From Helicobacter japonicus (lineage in GTDB: Bacteria; Campylobacterota; Campylobacteria; Campylobacterales; Helicobacteraceae), in NCBI RefSeq assembly GCF_000762845.2, contig NZ_JRMQ02000008.1, positions 1-64,000 of the forward strand: a stretch of DNA of 64,000 bases. The letters are read 5' to 3'. The position numbers and the translations under genes were made by a program. Below the pieces are notes generated by a model, which worked only from the letters and a program-made list of their open reading frames with translations, did not search any database and was not told where the DNA came from. Positions 56,538 to 64,000 of this stretch are shown here, piece by piece. How positions within the stretch are numbered: the first letter of the stretch is position 1; each line of letters begins with the position of its first letter.

Positions 56538-57433
56538 TTATCCTCCTTGTGTATGTTTAAGAAGTCAAATAAAGATTTTATAGCAAAAATGCTTCCATTG
56601 ACATAAAATGAAGGCAGAGATACATACAAAATTCTTTTATTGGTATCCGTGTATGTTTGCCCGATATGAAAATGCCCTTCTATAATTACATCAATATGGG
56701 AATCTGTATTTGCACCATAGACTGCATTGAGCATCTGAAGACGCTTTTGTATAAAGTTTTCATACGCTGCAATGCGTGTTGGTGCAAATGCGGACATTTC
56801 TACTTTGCCTGCACGAATATTTTTTTGATTGACTTTTGTAATAATATATGAATAAAGATTACCAAAAGTTACAATATCACATAAAGACATAAGAAATCTT
56901 GTGAATCTTGTTTGCATAAAGCGTATGTATAGCTCGTATTTTATGTTTAAAAATAAGTCGCCGTGTGCGAGCAAAATATGCTTTGTTTCCTCTTTGTGTT
57001 TAAAACAAAATACCATAGGCTGCTCTGTGCGCTCTATAATTTTTATATGTTGAAACAATTTTTCTTTAAAGCTTTTGAGTTTAAAGTCGTGATTCCCTTC
57101 AAACCACCATATTTGTGTCAATTTGCTTAAAGATTCTATACATACAAGTAATTTTTGATTTGATTTATAGCTTGAATCTACTCCACCAAGCAAAAGATGA
57201 GCAATATCGCCCATAAGAAAAATTTGCGAAGGGATATGCTGTGAGTTAGCTAAAAGACTTTCAAAATAAGCAATGAGTGATTGTGAGGCGATTTTACTTT
57301 GCTCATTGGTTGTTGTAGGCATAAAATGCGAATCTGCTATGAAAATAGCATCATTATGGATAAGTGGTGCATTTTCCCATAATGTGGCTATTTTTAGATT
57401 ATCTGTGCTGTTATATGCACTATCATTTTGCAT
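56534..57433 (-). CDS. Calcineurin-like metallophosphoesterase (LpxH-type fold)
   Basis: 299-residue binuclear-metal phosphoesterase. Motifs occur in order: ADSH (about 33), GDI (about 75), GNHD (about 117), a LAHGD segment and EGHFH (about 253). The order and the size point to the UDP-2,3-diacylglucosamine hydrolase class, which Campylobacterota need for lipid A but fill with a diverged enzyme. Whether this is that enzyme cannot be told here. First gene of the cheV-cheA-cheW unit, sharing 4 nt with cheV. Confidence 0.82.
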   Translation of the reverse strand: MQNDSAYNSTDNLKIATLWENAPLIHNDAIFIADSHFMPTTTNEQSKIASQSLIAYFESLLANSQHIPSQIFLMGDIAHLLLGGVDSSYKSNQKLLVCIESLSKLTQIWWFEGNHDFKLKSFKEKLFQHIKIIERTEQPMVFCFKHKEETKHILLAHGDLFLNIKYELYIRFMQTRFTRFLMSLCDIVTFGNLYSYIITKVNQKNIRAGKVEMSAFAPTRIAAYENFIQKRLQMLNAVYGANTDSHIDVIIEGHFHIGQTYTDTNKRILYVSLPSFYVNGSIFAIKSLFDFLNIHKEDK

Positions 57434-57441
57434 ATATAATC

Positions 57442-58485
57442 CTAAAACAAGCCATAAGGCACTTTCGGCACACCTAGGCTCTCATCTAAGCCGCACATAA
57501 GATTTGCATTCATAAGTGCTTGTGAGCTTGCCCCACGCAAAAGATTATCAATGGCTGAATTGATATATAAATTTTTGCCACTTGTAGCGACAAAAATATC
57601 ACAAAAATGGCTTCCTACAACTTGTGCAATGCTCACAGGATTCTCTCTTATACGGATAAATGGCTCATCTTTGTAGGCATTATGGAGAATTTCTTGTGCT
57701 TCCTGTGTCGTGAGGGGTGATTTTAGTGTCGCAAATACGCTCACAAGCATACCACGCGTTAATGGTGTAAGATGTGGAACAAAAACAATATCGAGCTCCT
57801 TTTGACTAATATCACTGCATTTTTGAGAAATTTCTATTTGGTGGCGATGGGTAAGAGGTGAATAGCTGAAAAGATTTTCATTAATGTGTGAAAAATGTGT
57901 ATTATCACTAGGGTTTTTTCCTGCACCACTCATACCACTTTTTGCATCAACAAACACACCACAAGAGGGATTGATAAAAGACACAAAAGGAAGCAGGGCT
58001 AGAAGTGTGGCAGTAGGATAACAGCCCGGATTTGCTATAAGATTGGCTTCTTTTATACTTTGGCGATAATATTCTGGTAGTCCATAGACGGCACGAGCGA
58101 GATTTTCTGTGTCTAAATGAGGACAATAGTGCGCTTGATAATTTGTGGCATTCAAGCGATAATCTGCTGACAAATCAACAACTTTTGCTTGAGGATTGAG
58201 GCTAAAAATTTCTTTTGCCATAGTCATTGCGCTTTTGTGTGGGAGAGCAAGAAAGATAAGATTACAAGATAGCAAGGCTTCTTTTGCATCTGCCTTATGG
58301 ATAGGCAAATCTGCCAAGGACAAACCTTTAAGCATTTTATGAATCTGCTCTAATTCTCCCTCTCCTTGAGAATTTGCTATGTAGCTAAGGCGAAAAATAG
58401 GATGATTGATAAGCAATTTAACAAGCTCTAAGCCTGTATAACCACTCACACCGATAATGCCGACATTGATTGTTTGGTGAGACAT
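57442..58485 (-). CDS. argC: N-acetyl-gamma-glutamyl-phosphate reductase
   Basis: 347-residue NADPH enzyme of arginine synthesis. The nucleotide-binding GVSGYTGLELVKLL (residues 13-26) and the active Cys in ANPGCYPTA (about 150) are seen, with the HRHQIE loop near 217. Normal length. No other arg biosynthesis gene adjoins it; carA is elsewhere in the window. It lies 9 bp downstream of pepD. Confidence 0.96.
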   Translation of the reverse strand: MSHQTINVGIIGVSGYTGLELVKLLINHPIFRLSYIANSQGEGELEQIHKMLKGLSLADLPIHKADAKEALLSCNLIFLALPHKSAMTMAKEIFSLNPQAKVVDLSADYRLNATNYQAHYCPHLDTENLARAVYGLPEYYRQSIKEANLIANPGCYPTATLLALLPFVSFINPSCGVFVDAKSGMSGAGKNPSDNTHFSHINENLFSYSPLTHRHQIEISQKCSDISQKELDIVFVPHLTPLTRGMLVSVFATLKSPLTTQEAQEILHNAYKDEPFIRIRENPVSIAQVVGSHFCDIFVATSGKNLYINSAIDNLLRGASSQALMNANLMCGLDESLGVPKVPYGLF

Positions 58486-58494
58486 AACTTCTCC

Positions 58495-59889
58495 TTAATA
58501 TGAGCTGATAAAATCATCTAAGATTGCACAAAAGATTCTAAAATGCTCTATATTAAGTGATTCATTAAGGCTATGTGGAGCATTGATAGTGGGACCAATA
58601 GAGATGACATCAAGATTGGATTGTGAGCTGTGTTTGAGAATCTGCCTTTTTAGAATCCCACATTCAAGTCCTGCGTGGATTTGTGCAAGATGAGGTGTGA
58701 TTGAATACTTTGTATAAATCTCACACAGAAGTTTTAAGGCTTTGTGATGAGTATCTATGCTCTTCTCCCACGGACTATAATGTCCTTTTGTTTGAATCTT
58801 GCAGTGAGGATTCAAAAATGGAACGCTTATCTTAAGCTGTGCAATAGTGCGTTGCAATAAACTATCAGTATTCGCTCGAGCCATAAGAATAAGCTCTAGT
58901 TTATCATCTTTTTGTTGTAAGGTGGAGAGGTTGAGTGAAGAGAGAGTGCCTTGAGTTGAGCTTGCATACACGCCGCTATGTATGCCACAAATAAGAGGAA
59001 CGATAGAATCTGTGTGATAGGCAAATGTTGGGTGAGATTCTATTTGTTGAAGAGATTGCAAGGGTGCAATATCAAAAAATGCCCCATTTGCAGTCGTATA
59101 GTGCGGATTAAGTGGTGCATCACATAAAATAACAGAATCTATACCCACAGGGATAGAGTTACGCTTTTCACCGGCTTTAAGCGTGAGAATGTAGGCATTA
59201 AGAGAAGAGAGAAAAAAGCCATATTCAACAATCACATTTTCTGTATTCTTGCCAATATCAATGCCACTATGCCCACCTAAAAAACCTCTGCTTGTAATGC
59301 GGTAGATATAAGGGTGTGTAGCAAGAGCAGATTGGATATCTTGTGAAAATGCCTTGAGATTTATTTCACATTCTATATCCACACCCCCAGCACAACCTAG
59401 CACAATTTCGTGCAAATCTTCGCTATCAAGATTAAGGAGTAAAGATGAGTGAATTCCGAGTGCTAAATGATTTGCTCCTATCATTCCTACTTCTTCATCA
59501 TTAGTAAAAAGTAATTCAATATCAGGTGCATTTTGGGCAAGCATACAAGCCATACCTATGCCATTATCAGCTCCAAGCGATGAGTTTTTTGCATACAAAA
59601 ACCCTTCTTTTTCAAAGATTTCTACACCAAGATGTTTTGTAGAATCTCCCACACATACCATATCATAATGGCTTTGTAGGCAGATGCGTGGATTGCCTCT
59701 TTTGGCATAAATGTTGTATGTCTCATCAGTGCGCACCTCATAACCTTTTTTGTGAAGTGTATCACAAAGATAAGAAAACATATTTTGTGTATGGAAACTG
59801 CAATGTGGAATAGCACAAAGTGTGCGGAATTCTTCAAGAGATTGCGTAAAGAAAGCAGAGGGATTATTTTGTGCAATGTGATTATTCAT
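58495..59889 (-). CDS. pepD: Aminoacyl-histidine dipeptidase (PepD, M20 family)
   Basis: 464-residue cytosolic metallodipeptidase. Zinc ligands are visible as His in LQSHYDMVC, Asp in LGADNGIG, Glu-Glu in FTNDEEVGMIGA and a later Asp in LNLDSEDL, with His near the C-terminus. GGHSGIDIG marks the dimerisation domain. It splits Xaa-His dipeptides such as carnosine and supplies amino acids. ATG at 59889 is used because AAGGA lies 7 nt upstream; an ATG at 59910 is inside the upstream gene. Confidence 0.92.
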   Translation of the reverse strand: MNNHIAQNNPSAFFTQSLEEFRTLCAIPHCSFHTQNMFSYLCDTLHKKGYEVRTDETYNIYAKRGNPRICLQSHYDMVCVGDSTKHLGVEIFEKEGFLYAKNSSLGADNGIGMACMLAQNAPDIELLFTNDEEVGMIGANHLALGIHSSLLLNLDSEDLHEIVLGCAGGVDIECEINLKAFSQDIQSALATHPYIYRITSRGFLGGHSGIDIGKNTENVIVEYGFFLSSLNAYILTLKAGEKRNSIPVGIDSVILCDAPLNPHYTTANGAFFDIAPLQSLQQIESHPTFAYHTDSIVPLICGIHSGVYASSTQGTLSSLNLSTLQQKDDKLELILMARANTDSLLQRTIAQLKISVPFLNPHCKIQTKGHYSPWEKSIDTHHKALKLLCEIYTKYSITPHLAQIHAGLECGILKRQILKHSSQSNLDVISIGPTINAPHSLNESLNIEHFRIFCAILDDFISSY

Positions 59890-59899
59890 TTGAGAATCC

Positions 59900-60529
59900 T
59901 TATATATCATATTTTGGGCTTGTTTGAAAAATTTCGCCTAACTCTGCGTTGTAATGAGCGATTTTGCAGGAATTTTCAATCAATGCGATAATCTTACCAA
60001 GCGTATAAAGGTCGCGTGCATAAACATATGTTCCATAGCCTTTAATAAGCATAAATGGGTGAGAATGTTCCTTGAAATATCGTGGAATATCTGTATCAGC
60101 TCGGTCTGCCCAAGTTTCATAATCTTTAGGGTTAAAAATATCAATGTGTGGAGAAAGAAATTCATACCCAAAGTAGTCTTTTGGTTCTAAAATATCATAC
60201 TTAAGTGAGTAAGAAACAAGGTAAGGTGGGGAGGCAAAGGCAATAAATTTTGCTTCACTTGAGTTCTCATAGATTGCTGCGTGGATAGGTGCGTGTAAGC
60301 TTGCTTCGTTCCAGCGATAATCCTGTTTGTGATAAAGCGTAATCATAGAATCTGTGTTGAGATTGTCAAACACGGCGTATTGCTTATTAATCAAAAAGCG
60401 ATTTTTTGAAATTCTCGCGGAGATTGAGCCGTGAAAAATACTAAAAAAATCTTTTCTAAACATTGAAAGTGAGATGCTAGCAATATCTGCTATGAGCTTG
60501 TCGCTGACTTGAGAAGTATGTATATTCAT
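59900..60529 (-). CDS. Class II aldolase/adducin-fold protein lacking zinc ligands
   Basis: 209-residue cytosolic protein with the class II aldolase fold: IFHGSISARISKNRFLIN at the N-terminus, then a helix EASLHAPIHAAIYEN. The HxH pair that binds zinc in fuculose aldolases is replaced by the FASPP segment, and the later His of the HHG stretch by KGYGTYVY. It therefore seems not to be a zinc aldolase. A decarboxylase, isomerase or non-enzymatic role is open. ATG at 60529 is used; a longer frame to 60562 is possible. It precedes pepD and argC with a 10-bp gap. Confidence 0.72.
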   Translation of the reverse strand: MNIHTSQVSDKLIADIASISLSMFRKDFFSIFHGSISARISKNRFLINKQYAVFDNLNTDSMITLYHKQDYRWNEASLHAPIHAAIYENSSEAKFIAFASPPYLVSYSLKYDILEPKDYFGYEFLSPHIDIFNPKDYETWADRADTDIPRYFKEHSHPFMLIKGYGTYVYARDLYTLGKIIALIENSCKIAHYNAELGEIFQTSPKYDI

Positions 60530-60675
60530 AGGTAGATTATAGCATTTTGTGGGCAATAGCACAAAAATCCATTTAAAAATACGCTGTAATTCAGATATAT
60601 AAATTATATTACATAATATTTTTAAATAAAATTATTTAAATAACTTTATAGTAATATACTAAAGTTTTATAAAAT

Positions 60676-60716
60676 TTAGCAATATTTGATTTTATTTGCT
60701 AATTTTATGATATAAT
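60676..60716 (+). promoter_or_regulatory. CIRCE-like HrcA operator and -10 box of hrcA-grpE-dnaK
   Basis: TTAGCAATA-N9-ATTTGCTAA at 60676-60702 matches the 9-9-9 layout of CIRCE (TTAGCACTC-N9-GAGTGCTAA), with conserved outer arms TTAGCA/TGCTAA and diverged inner bases. TATAAT follows at 60711-60716, so the operator covers the -35/spacer region. The leader to the hrcA ATG is about 70 nt, with a weak GTTTTG/CAAAAC hairpin. The region 60530-60675 is very AT-rich without a gene. Confidence 0.65.
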
Positions 60717-60794
60717 ATTCTCGTTTTGTTAAAAACCAAAACATAATTTTTTAAAAAGCCATTATCTATAAAATATGTGTAGGGTAGAGATGCT

Positions 60795-61589
60795 ATGAGC
60801 AAAAAGGAAATGCTACTTTCTCGCGTGATTGTTGAGTATTTGAAGCACAGAGAGCCTATCGGATCTGAATCTTTAAAGATGCTTATGAATACAAAAATTT
60901 CATCTGCGACTATACGCAATTATTTTAAGGTTTTGGCTGATGAGGGGTTGCTTTTTCAGCCTCATATCAGTAGTGGGCGCATTCCTACTTTTGAAGCCTT
61001 GAAATCTTATTGGTATAAGCAGATTGATACAAAATCTGTGATGGAAGTAGATTCACCAGAGTGCATTAAAAGGGCTTGTTTTGAATCTCAAGTTTTTTGT
61101 GCTCTAAGCATTGAACAAAGTAATCGATTGTGTGCTGTTACACGTTTAAGTAGCGATAAACTCTTGCTTGAGTTTGAGCATATTGGCGTTACTTTGCCTT
61201 TTTCGACTACAATTGAGCGATTTTTGCGTGAGTTAAAGGGCTTAGAGCTTGTTGATGTGCGTAAAATTGCCTATCAAGTGCGTGCAATGAATCTACTCGA
61301 AGTGCTTACTTGTGTGCAAAGTCGAAATCTCGTGCGCTTTGGTGTTGGAGCTTTGGTTCAGGCATATCATTATAATAGTGATGAGCAAAGCTTTTATGCT
61401 ATTGTCGATGGGAGTATATTTGACTCTCTGCAGCTTGGCATATATTGTGAGGAGGTGTTACCTAAAGGTTATATGGCGATTATGCAAGATATAGTATTAA
61501 AAACGCAACCTGACAAAAAAAGTAGAATGCTTTGTGTCGGGGCATTGGATAGAGATTTTACCCATTTTTTTGGGTGTATTCAATCTTAG
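60795..61589 (+). CDS. hrcA: Heat-inducible transcription repressor HrcA
   Basis: 264-residue repressor of chaperone genes. The N-terminal winged helix has [16 protein letters not shown] and the diagnostic [17 protein letters not shown] (about 56-72). The effector part is shorter than in classic HrcA (about 340 residues), as I recall for Helicobacter. In H. pylori HrcA works with HspR at groESL and hrcA operons. It is the first gene of hrcA-grpE-dnaK, with the CIRCE-like site upstream suggesting autorepression. Confidence 0.9.
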   Translation: MSKKEMLLSRVIVEYLKHREPIGSESLKMLMNTKISSATIRNYFKVLADEGLLFQPHISSGRIPTFEALKSYWYKQIDTKSVMEVDSPECIKRACFESQVFCALSIEQSNRLCAVTRLSSDKLLLEFEHIGVTLPFSTTIERFLRELKGLELVDVRKIAYQVRAMNLLEVLTCVQSRNLVRFGVGALVQAYHYNSDEQSFYAIVDGSIFDSLQLGIYCEEVLPKGYMAIMQDIVLKTQPDKKSRMLCVGALDRDFTHFFGCIQS

Positions 61590-61603
61590 AGAAAGGAGTG
61601 AGT

Positions 61604-62140
61604 ATGCAAGAAGAAGAAAAACAATGTGAAGATGAGCTAGAAGCACAAACACAAAGTGATAGTGAAGAAACATTAGAAGAGAATGTGGAAAGCCCATCGG
61701 AAGATTATAAGTTTAAATATGAAGAGTTAAAAGATCAATATATGAGGGCATTTGCTGACTTTGAAAATACTAAAAAACGATTAGAACGTGATAAAAATCA
61801 AAGTTTAGAATACGCAAATGAGCGCATTATGAATGATTTGCTTCCTGTGCTTGATACATTAGAAAAAGCTTTAGAGAGTGCCCAGAGTAATCCAGAAGCG
61901 GGAGCAATCGCACAAGGATTACAGCTTACACTCGATAGCTTTCTTAAGGTATTGAGCAAGCACGGCGTAGAAGTGATAGCCACAGATGGAGAGTTTGACC
62001 CAAATCTACACGAATGTTTGATGCAAGTGCCAAGTGAAGAAAAAAATGATGGAGAAATTCTCCAAATCTTGCAAAAAGGATTTGTGTATAAAGGTCGGGT
62101 GATACGCCCATCTATGGTAAGTGTAGTAAAAAATGCGTAG
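61604..62140 (+). CDS. grpE: Nucleotide exchange factor GrpE
   Basis: 178-residue DnaK cochaperone. An acidic N-terminal tail (about 1-35) is followed by a long dimerising helix ([22 protein letters not shown]) and the C-terminal beta domain ending in GYV-like [20 protein letters not shown] at 61604 has AAAGGAG upstream, 14 nt after the hrcA stop. dnaK follows 46 bp downstream. Confidence 0.96.
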   Translation: MQEEEKQCEDELEAQTQSDSEETLEENVESPSEDYKFKYEELKDQYMRAFADFENTKKRLERDKNQSLEYANERIMNDLLPVLDTLEKALESAQSNPEAGAIAQGLQLTLDSFLKVLSKHGVEVIATDGEFDPNLHECLMQVPSEEKNDGEILQILQKGFVYKGRVIRPSMVSVVKNA

Positions 62141-62186
62141 GATTTAAAATCCTTCACAAAATTTATTTTATTTTAAGGAGCATACA

Positions 62187-64000
62187 ATGGCAAAAGTAAT
62201 TGGAATAGACTTAGGAACAACAAATTCAGCAATGGCAGTATATGAAGGTAATGAGGCAAAAATTATTGCGAATAAAGAAGGTAAAAACACAACCCCTTCA
62301 ATCGTGGCATTCACTGATAAGGGTGAGATTCTAGTAGGTGAGCCTGCTAAAAGACAAGCAGTAACTAACCCAAAAAAGACAATTTATTCTATCAAACGCA
62401 TTATGGGGCTTATGTTTAATGAAGATAAGGCAAAAGAAGCAGAAAAGCGACTCCCTTATAATATTGTTGATAGAAATGGTGCGTGTGCAGTAGAAATCGC
62501 TGATAAAATTTATACACCTCAAGAAATATCTGCAAAGATTCTAATGAAGCTTAAAGAGGACGCACAAAGTTATTTGGGGGAAGATGTTACAGAGGCAGTC
62601 ATCACGGTTCCAGCATACTTTAATGACTCTCAACGTAAAGCAACAAAAGAAGCAGGAACGATAGCAGGACTTAATGTATTAAGAATTATTAACGAACCTA
62701 CTTCAGCAGCTTTAGCGTATGGGTTAGATAAAAAAGAAGCCGAAAAAATTATGGTGTATGACTTGGGTGGTGGGACATTTGATGTTACTGTGCTAGAAAC
62801 AGGTGATAATGTTGTAGAAGTGCTTGCCACAGGTGGAGATGCATTCCTTGGTGGAGATGATTTTGATAATAGAATTATTGATTGGGCGGCTGAAGAATTT
62901 AAAAGCGATGAGGGCATTGATTTAAAAAACGATGTAATGGCATTGCAGCGACTTAAAGATGCAGCAGAAAATGCAAAAAAAGAGCTAAGTAGCGCACAAG
63001 AAACTGAAATTAACTTGCCTTTTATTACTGCTGATGCAAGTGGTCCAAAGCATTTGGTGAAAAAAATTACTCGTGCGAAATTTGAAAGTTTGATTGATGA
63101 TTTGATTGAGGACACAATTAAGAAAATTGATTTTGTGATTAAAGATGCCGGGCTTACACAGAGTGATATTTCTGAAGTAGTAATGGTGGGTGGTTCTACT
63201 CGGATTCCAAAAGTGCAAGAACGCGTAAAAGCCTTTATTGGCAAGGAATTAAACAAATCAGTGAATCCTGATGAAGTCGTGGCAGTAGGTGCAGCGGTTC
63301 AAGGTGGTGTGCTTAAGGGTGATGTAAAAGATGTGCTTTTACTTGATGTTACGCCTTTGAGTTTGGGTATTGAGACTGCTGGAGGTATTTGCACAAAGGT
63401 TGTAGAGCGAGGTGTAACTATTCCTACTAAAAAGACGCAAGTATTTTCTACCTATGAAGATAATCAACCTGCCGTAAGCATTAATGTGTTGCAAGGTGAA
63501 AGAGAGTTGGCGCGTGATAATAAATCTCTTGGACGCTTTGATTTAAGTGGGATTCCTGCAGCTCCCCGCGGTGTGCCACAAATTGAAGTTACATTTGATA
63601 TTGATGCAAATGGAATCTTAACCGTTTCAGCGAAAGATAAAGCCACAGGCAAATCTCAAGAAATTAAAATAAGCGGTTCAAGTGGGCTTTCAGATGCTGA
63701 AATCGAAAAAATGGTCAAAGAAGCAGAATTGCACAAAGAAGAGGATACAAAGAAAAAAGCAATTATTGAATTGCGTAATAATGCAGATTCTCTTGTGTAT
63801 CAAACAAAAAAGAGTCTTGAAGAATTTAAAGACAAAATAGAATCTGCTGAAGTGGAGAAGATTCAGGGCGCAATTTCTGCACTTGAAGAAACTTTGAAAA
63901 ATGAAAATGCTTCCAAAGAAGAGCTTGAGGCAAAAATTAAGAATCTTACAGAAGCAAGCCATAAGCTTGCTGAAGCAGCGTATGCTAAAGAACAAGGTGG
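62187..64000 (+). CDS. dnaK: Hsp70 chaperone DnaK (partial, C-terminus outside window)
   Basis: The frame runs from ATG 62187 (AAGGAG upstream) through 604 codons to the window end, close to the usual 620-640 total. The ATPase domain shows GIDLGTTNS at residues 6-14, [15 protein letters not shown] at about 190 and the [12 protein letters not shown] connector at about 332. The substrate-binding domain with [13 protein letters not shown] begins near 387. The lid helices, rich in Lys and Glu, run to the edge. Third gene of the heat-shock operon. Confidence 0.98.
   Translation, partial: MAKVIGIDLGTTNSAMAVYEGNEAKIIANKEGKNTTPSIVAFTDKGEILVGEPAKRQAVTNPKKTIYSIKRIMGLMFNEDKAKEAEKRLPYNIVDRNGACAVEIADKIYTPQEISAKILMKLKEDAQSYLGEDVTEAVITVPAYFNDSQRKATKEAGTIAGLNVLRIINEPTSAALAYGLDKKEAEKIMVYDLGGGTFDVTVLETGDNVVEVLATGGDAFLGGDDFDNRIIDWAAEEFKSDEGIDLKNDVMALQRLKDAAENAKKELSSAQETEINLPFITADASGPKHLVKKITRAKFESLIDDLIEDTIKKIDFVIKDAGLTQSDISEVVMVGGSTRIPKVQERVKAFIGKELNKSVNPDEVVAVGAAVQGGVLKGDVKDVLLLDVTPLSLGIETAGGICTKVVERGVTIPTKKTQVFSTYEDNQPAVSINVLQGERELARDNKSLGRFDLSGIPAAPRGVPQIEVTFDIDANGILTVSAKDKATGKSQEIKISGSSGLSDAEIEKMVKEAELHKEEDTKKKAIIELRNNADSLVYQTKKSLEEFKDKIESAEVEKIQGAISALEETLKNENASKEELEAKIKNLTEASHKLAEAAYAKEQG

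Overview
The window is about 36% GC, gene-dense, and reads as a chromosome segment of an enterohepatic Helicobacter, most likely Helicobacter hepaticus or a close relative (inference, not verified). Supporting evidence: Fur, FrdABC, TlpD, CheA with a C-terminal receiver, FlgH, PseF and a cholesterol alpha-glucosyltransferase-like protein are all of Campylobacterota type. Many short gene runs also repeat orders I remember from H. pylori: poly-E protein/nuc, cls-frdBAC, glmU-fliP, PPIase-TPR-rnhA-rnc-aroC, gatA-guaB, DUF507-carA, flgH-pseF, ndk-yceD-rpmF-plsX-fabH, cheW-cheA-cheV-phosphoesterase and hrcA-grpE-dnaK. Locus comparisons are from memory. No rRNA, CRISPR array, prophage or insertion sequence was seen. 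One tRNA is present.

Layout. 1-1547 (minus) is an acidic repeat protein cut by the window edge, divergent from a secreted PLD-type nuclease. 2221-6519 (plus) holds a copper-export pair (copA, copP) overlapping an MsbA-type ABC exporter. 6516-11595 (minus) is the fumarate reductase operon frdCAB followed by a lipoprotein-type cardiolipin synthase. 11816-13747 (minus) is glmU-thiS-tetrahaem cytochrome. 13858-15875 (plus) is fliP-trmA. 15878-17803 (minus) is an MFS exporter and an unknown protein. 17955-25967 (plus) is a long housekeeping run: PPIase, LapB-like TPR protein, rnhA, rnc, aroC, gatA, guaB, xseB, fliR.

25995-31131 (minus) carries carA and DUF507, then pbp1A and the cytosolic chemoreceptor tlpD. 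fur and prfB follow on plus. pseF and flgH (minus) lie behind a good sigma-54 promoter match. 34679-38902 (plus) is EamA transporter, threonine dehydratase, GT-C-like membrane protein and a pseudopilin-like protein. 38899-43543 (minus) holds a second chemoreceptor, tRNA-Lys(CUU) and the fatty-acid/phospholipid operon. 43670-46922 (minus) is serB-manC-cholesterol glucosyltransferase. 47002-52615 (plus) is a MetF-like gene followed by a type III restriction-modification system whose mod gene carries a C10 tract, i.e. a phase-variation switch currently ON. 52669-57433 (minus) is the chemotaxis core. 57442-60529 (minus) is argC, pepD and an aldolase-fold protein that has lost its zinc histidines. 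60795 to the end (plus) is hrcA-grpE-dnaK behind a CIRCE-like operator.

Functionally the window joins anaerobic fumarate respiration, motility (fliP, fliR, flgH, pseF, two receptors, the chemotaxis core), envelope building (glmU, pbp1A, msbA, cls, fabH/plsX, manC, glucosyltransferase), metal control (fur, copA/P) and heat-shock control. I saw no clearly new multi-gene system. The most unusual signals are the perfect 612-bp repeat in the acidic protein gene, the C10 tract in mod, the long perfect palindrome before copA, the ligand-less aldolase homolog, and a strong excess of the heptamer AGAATCT/AGATTCT.
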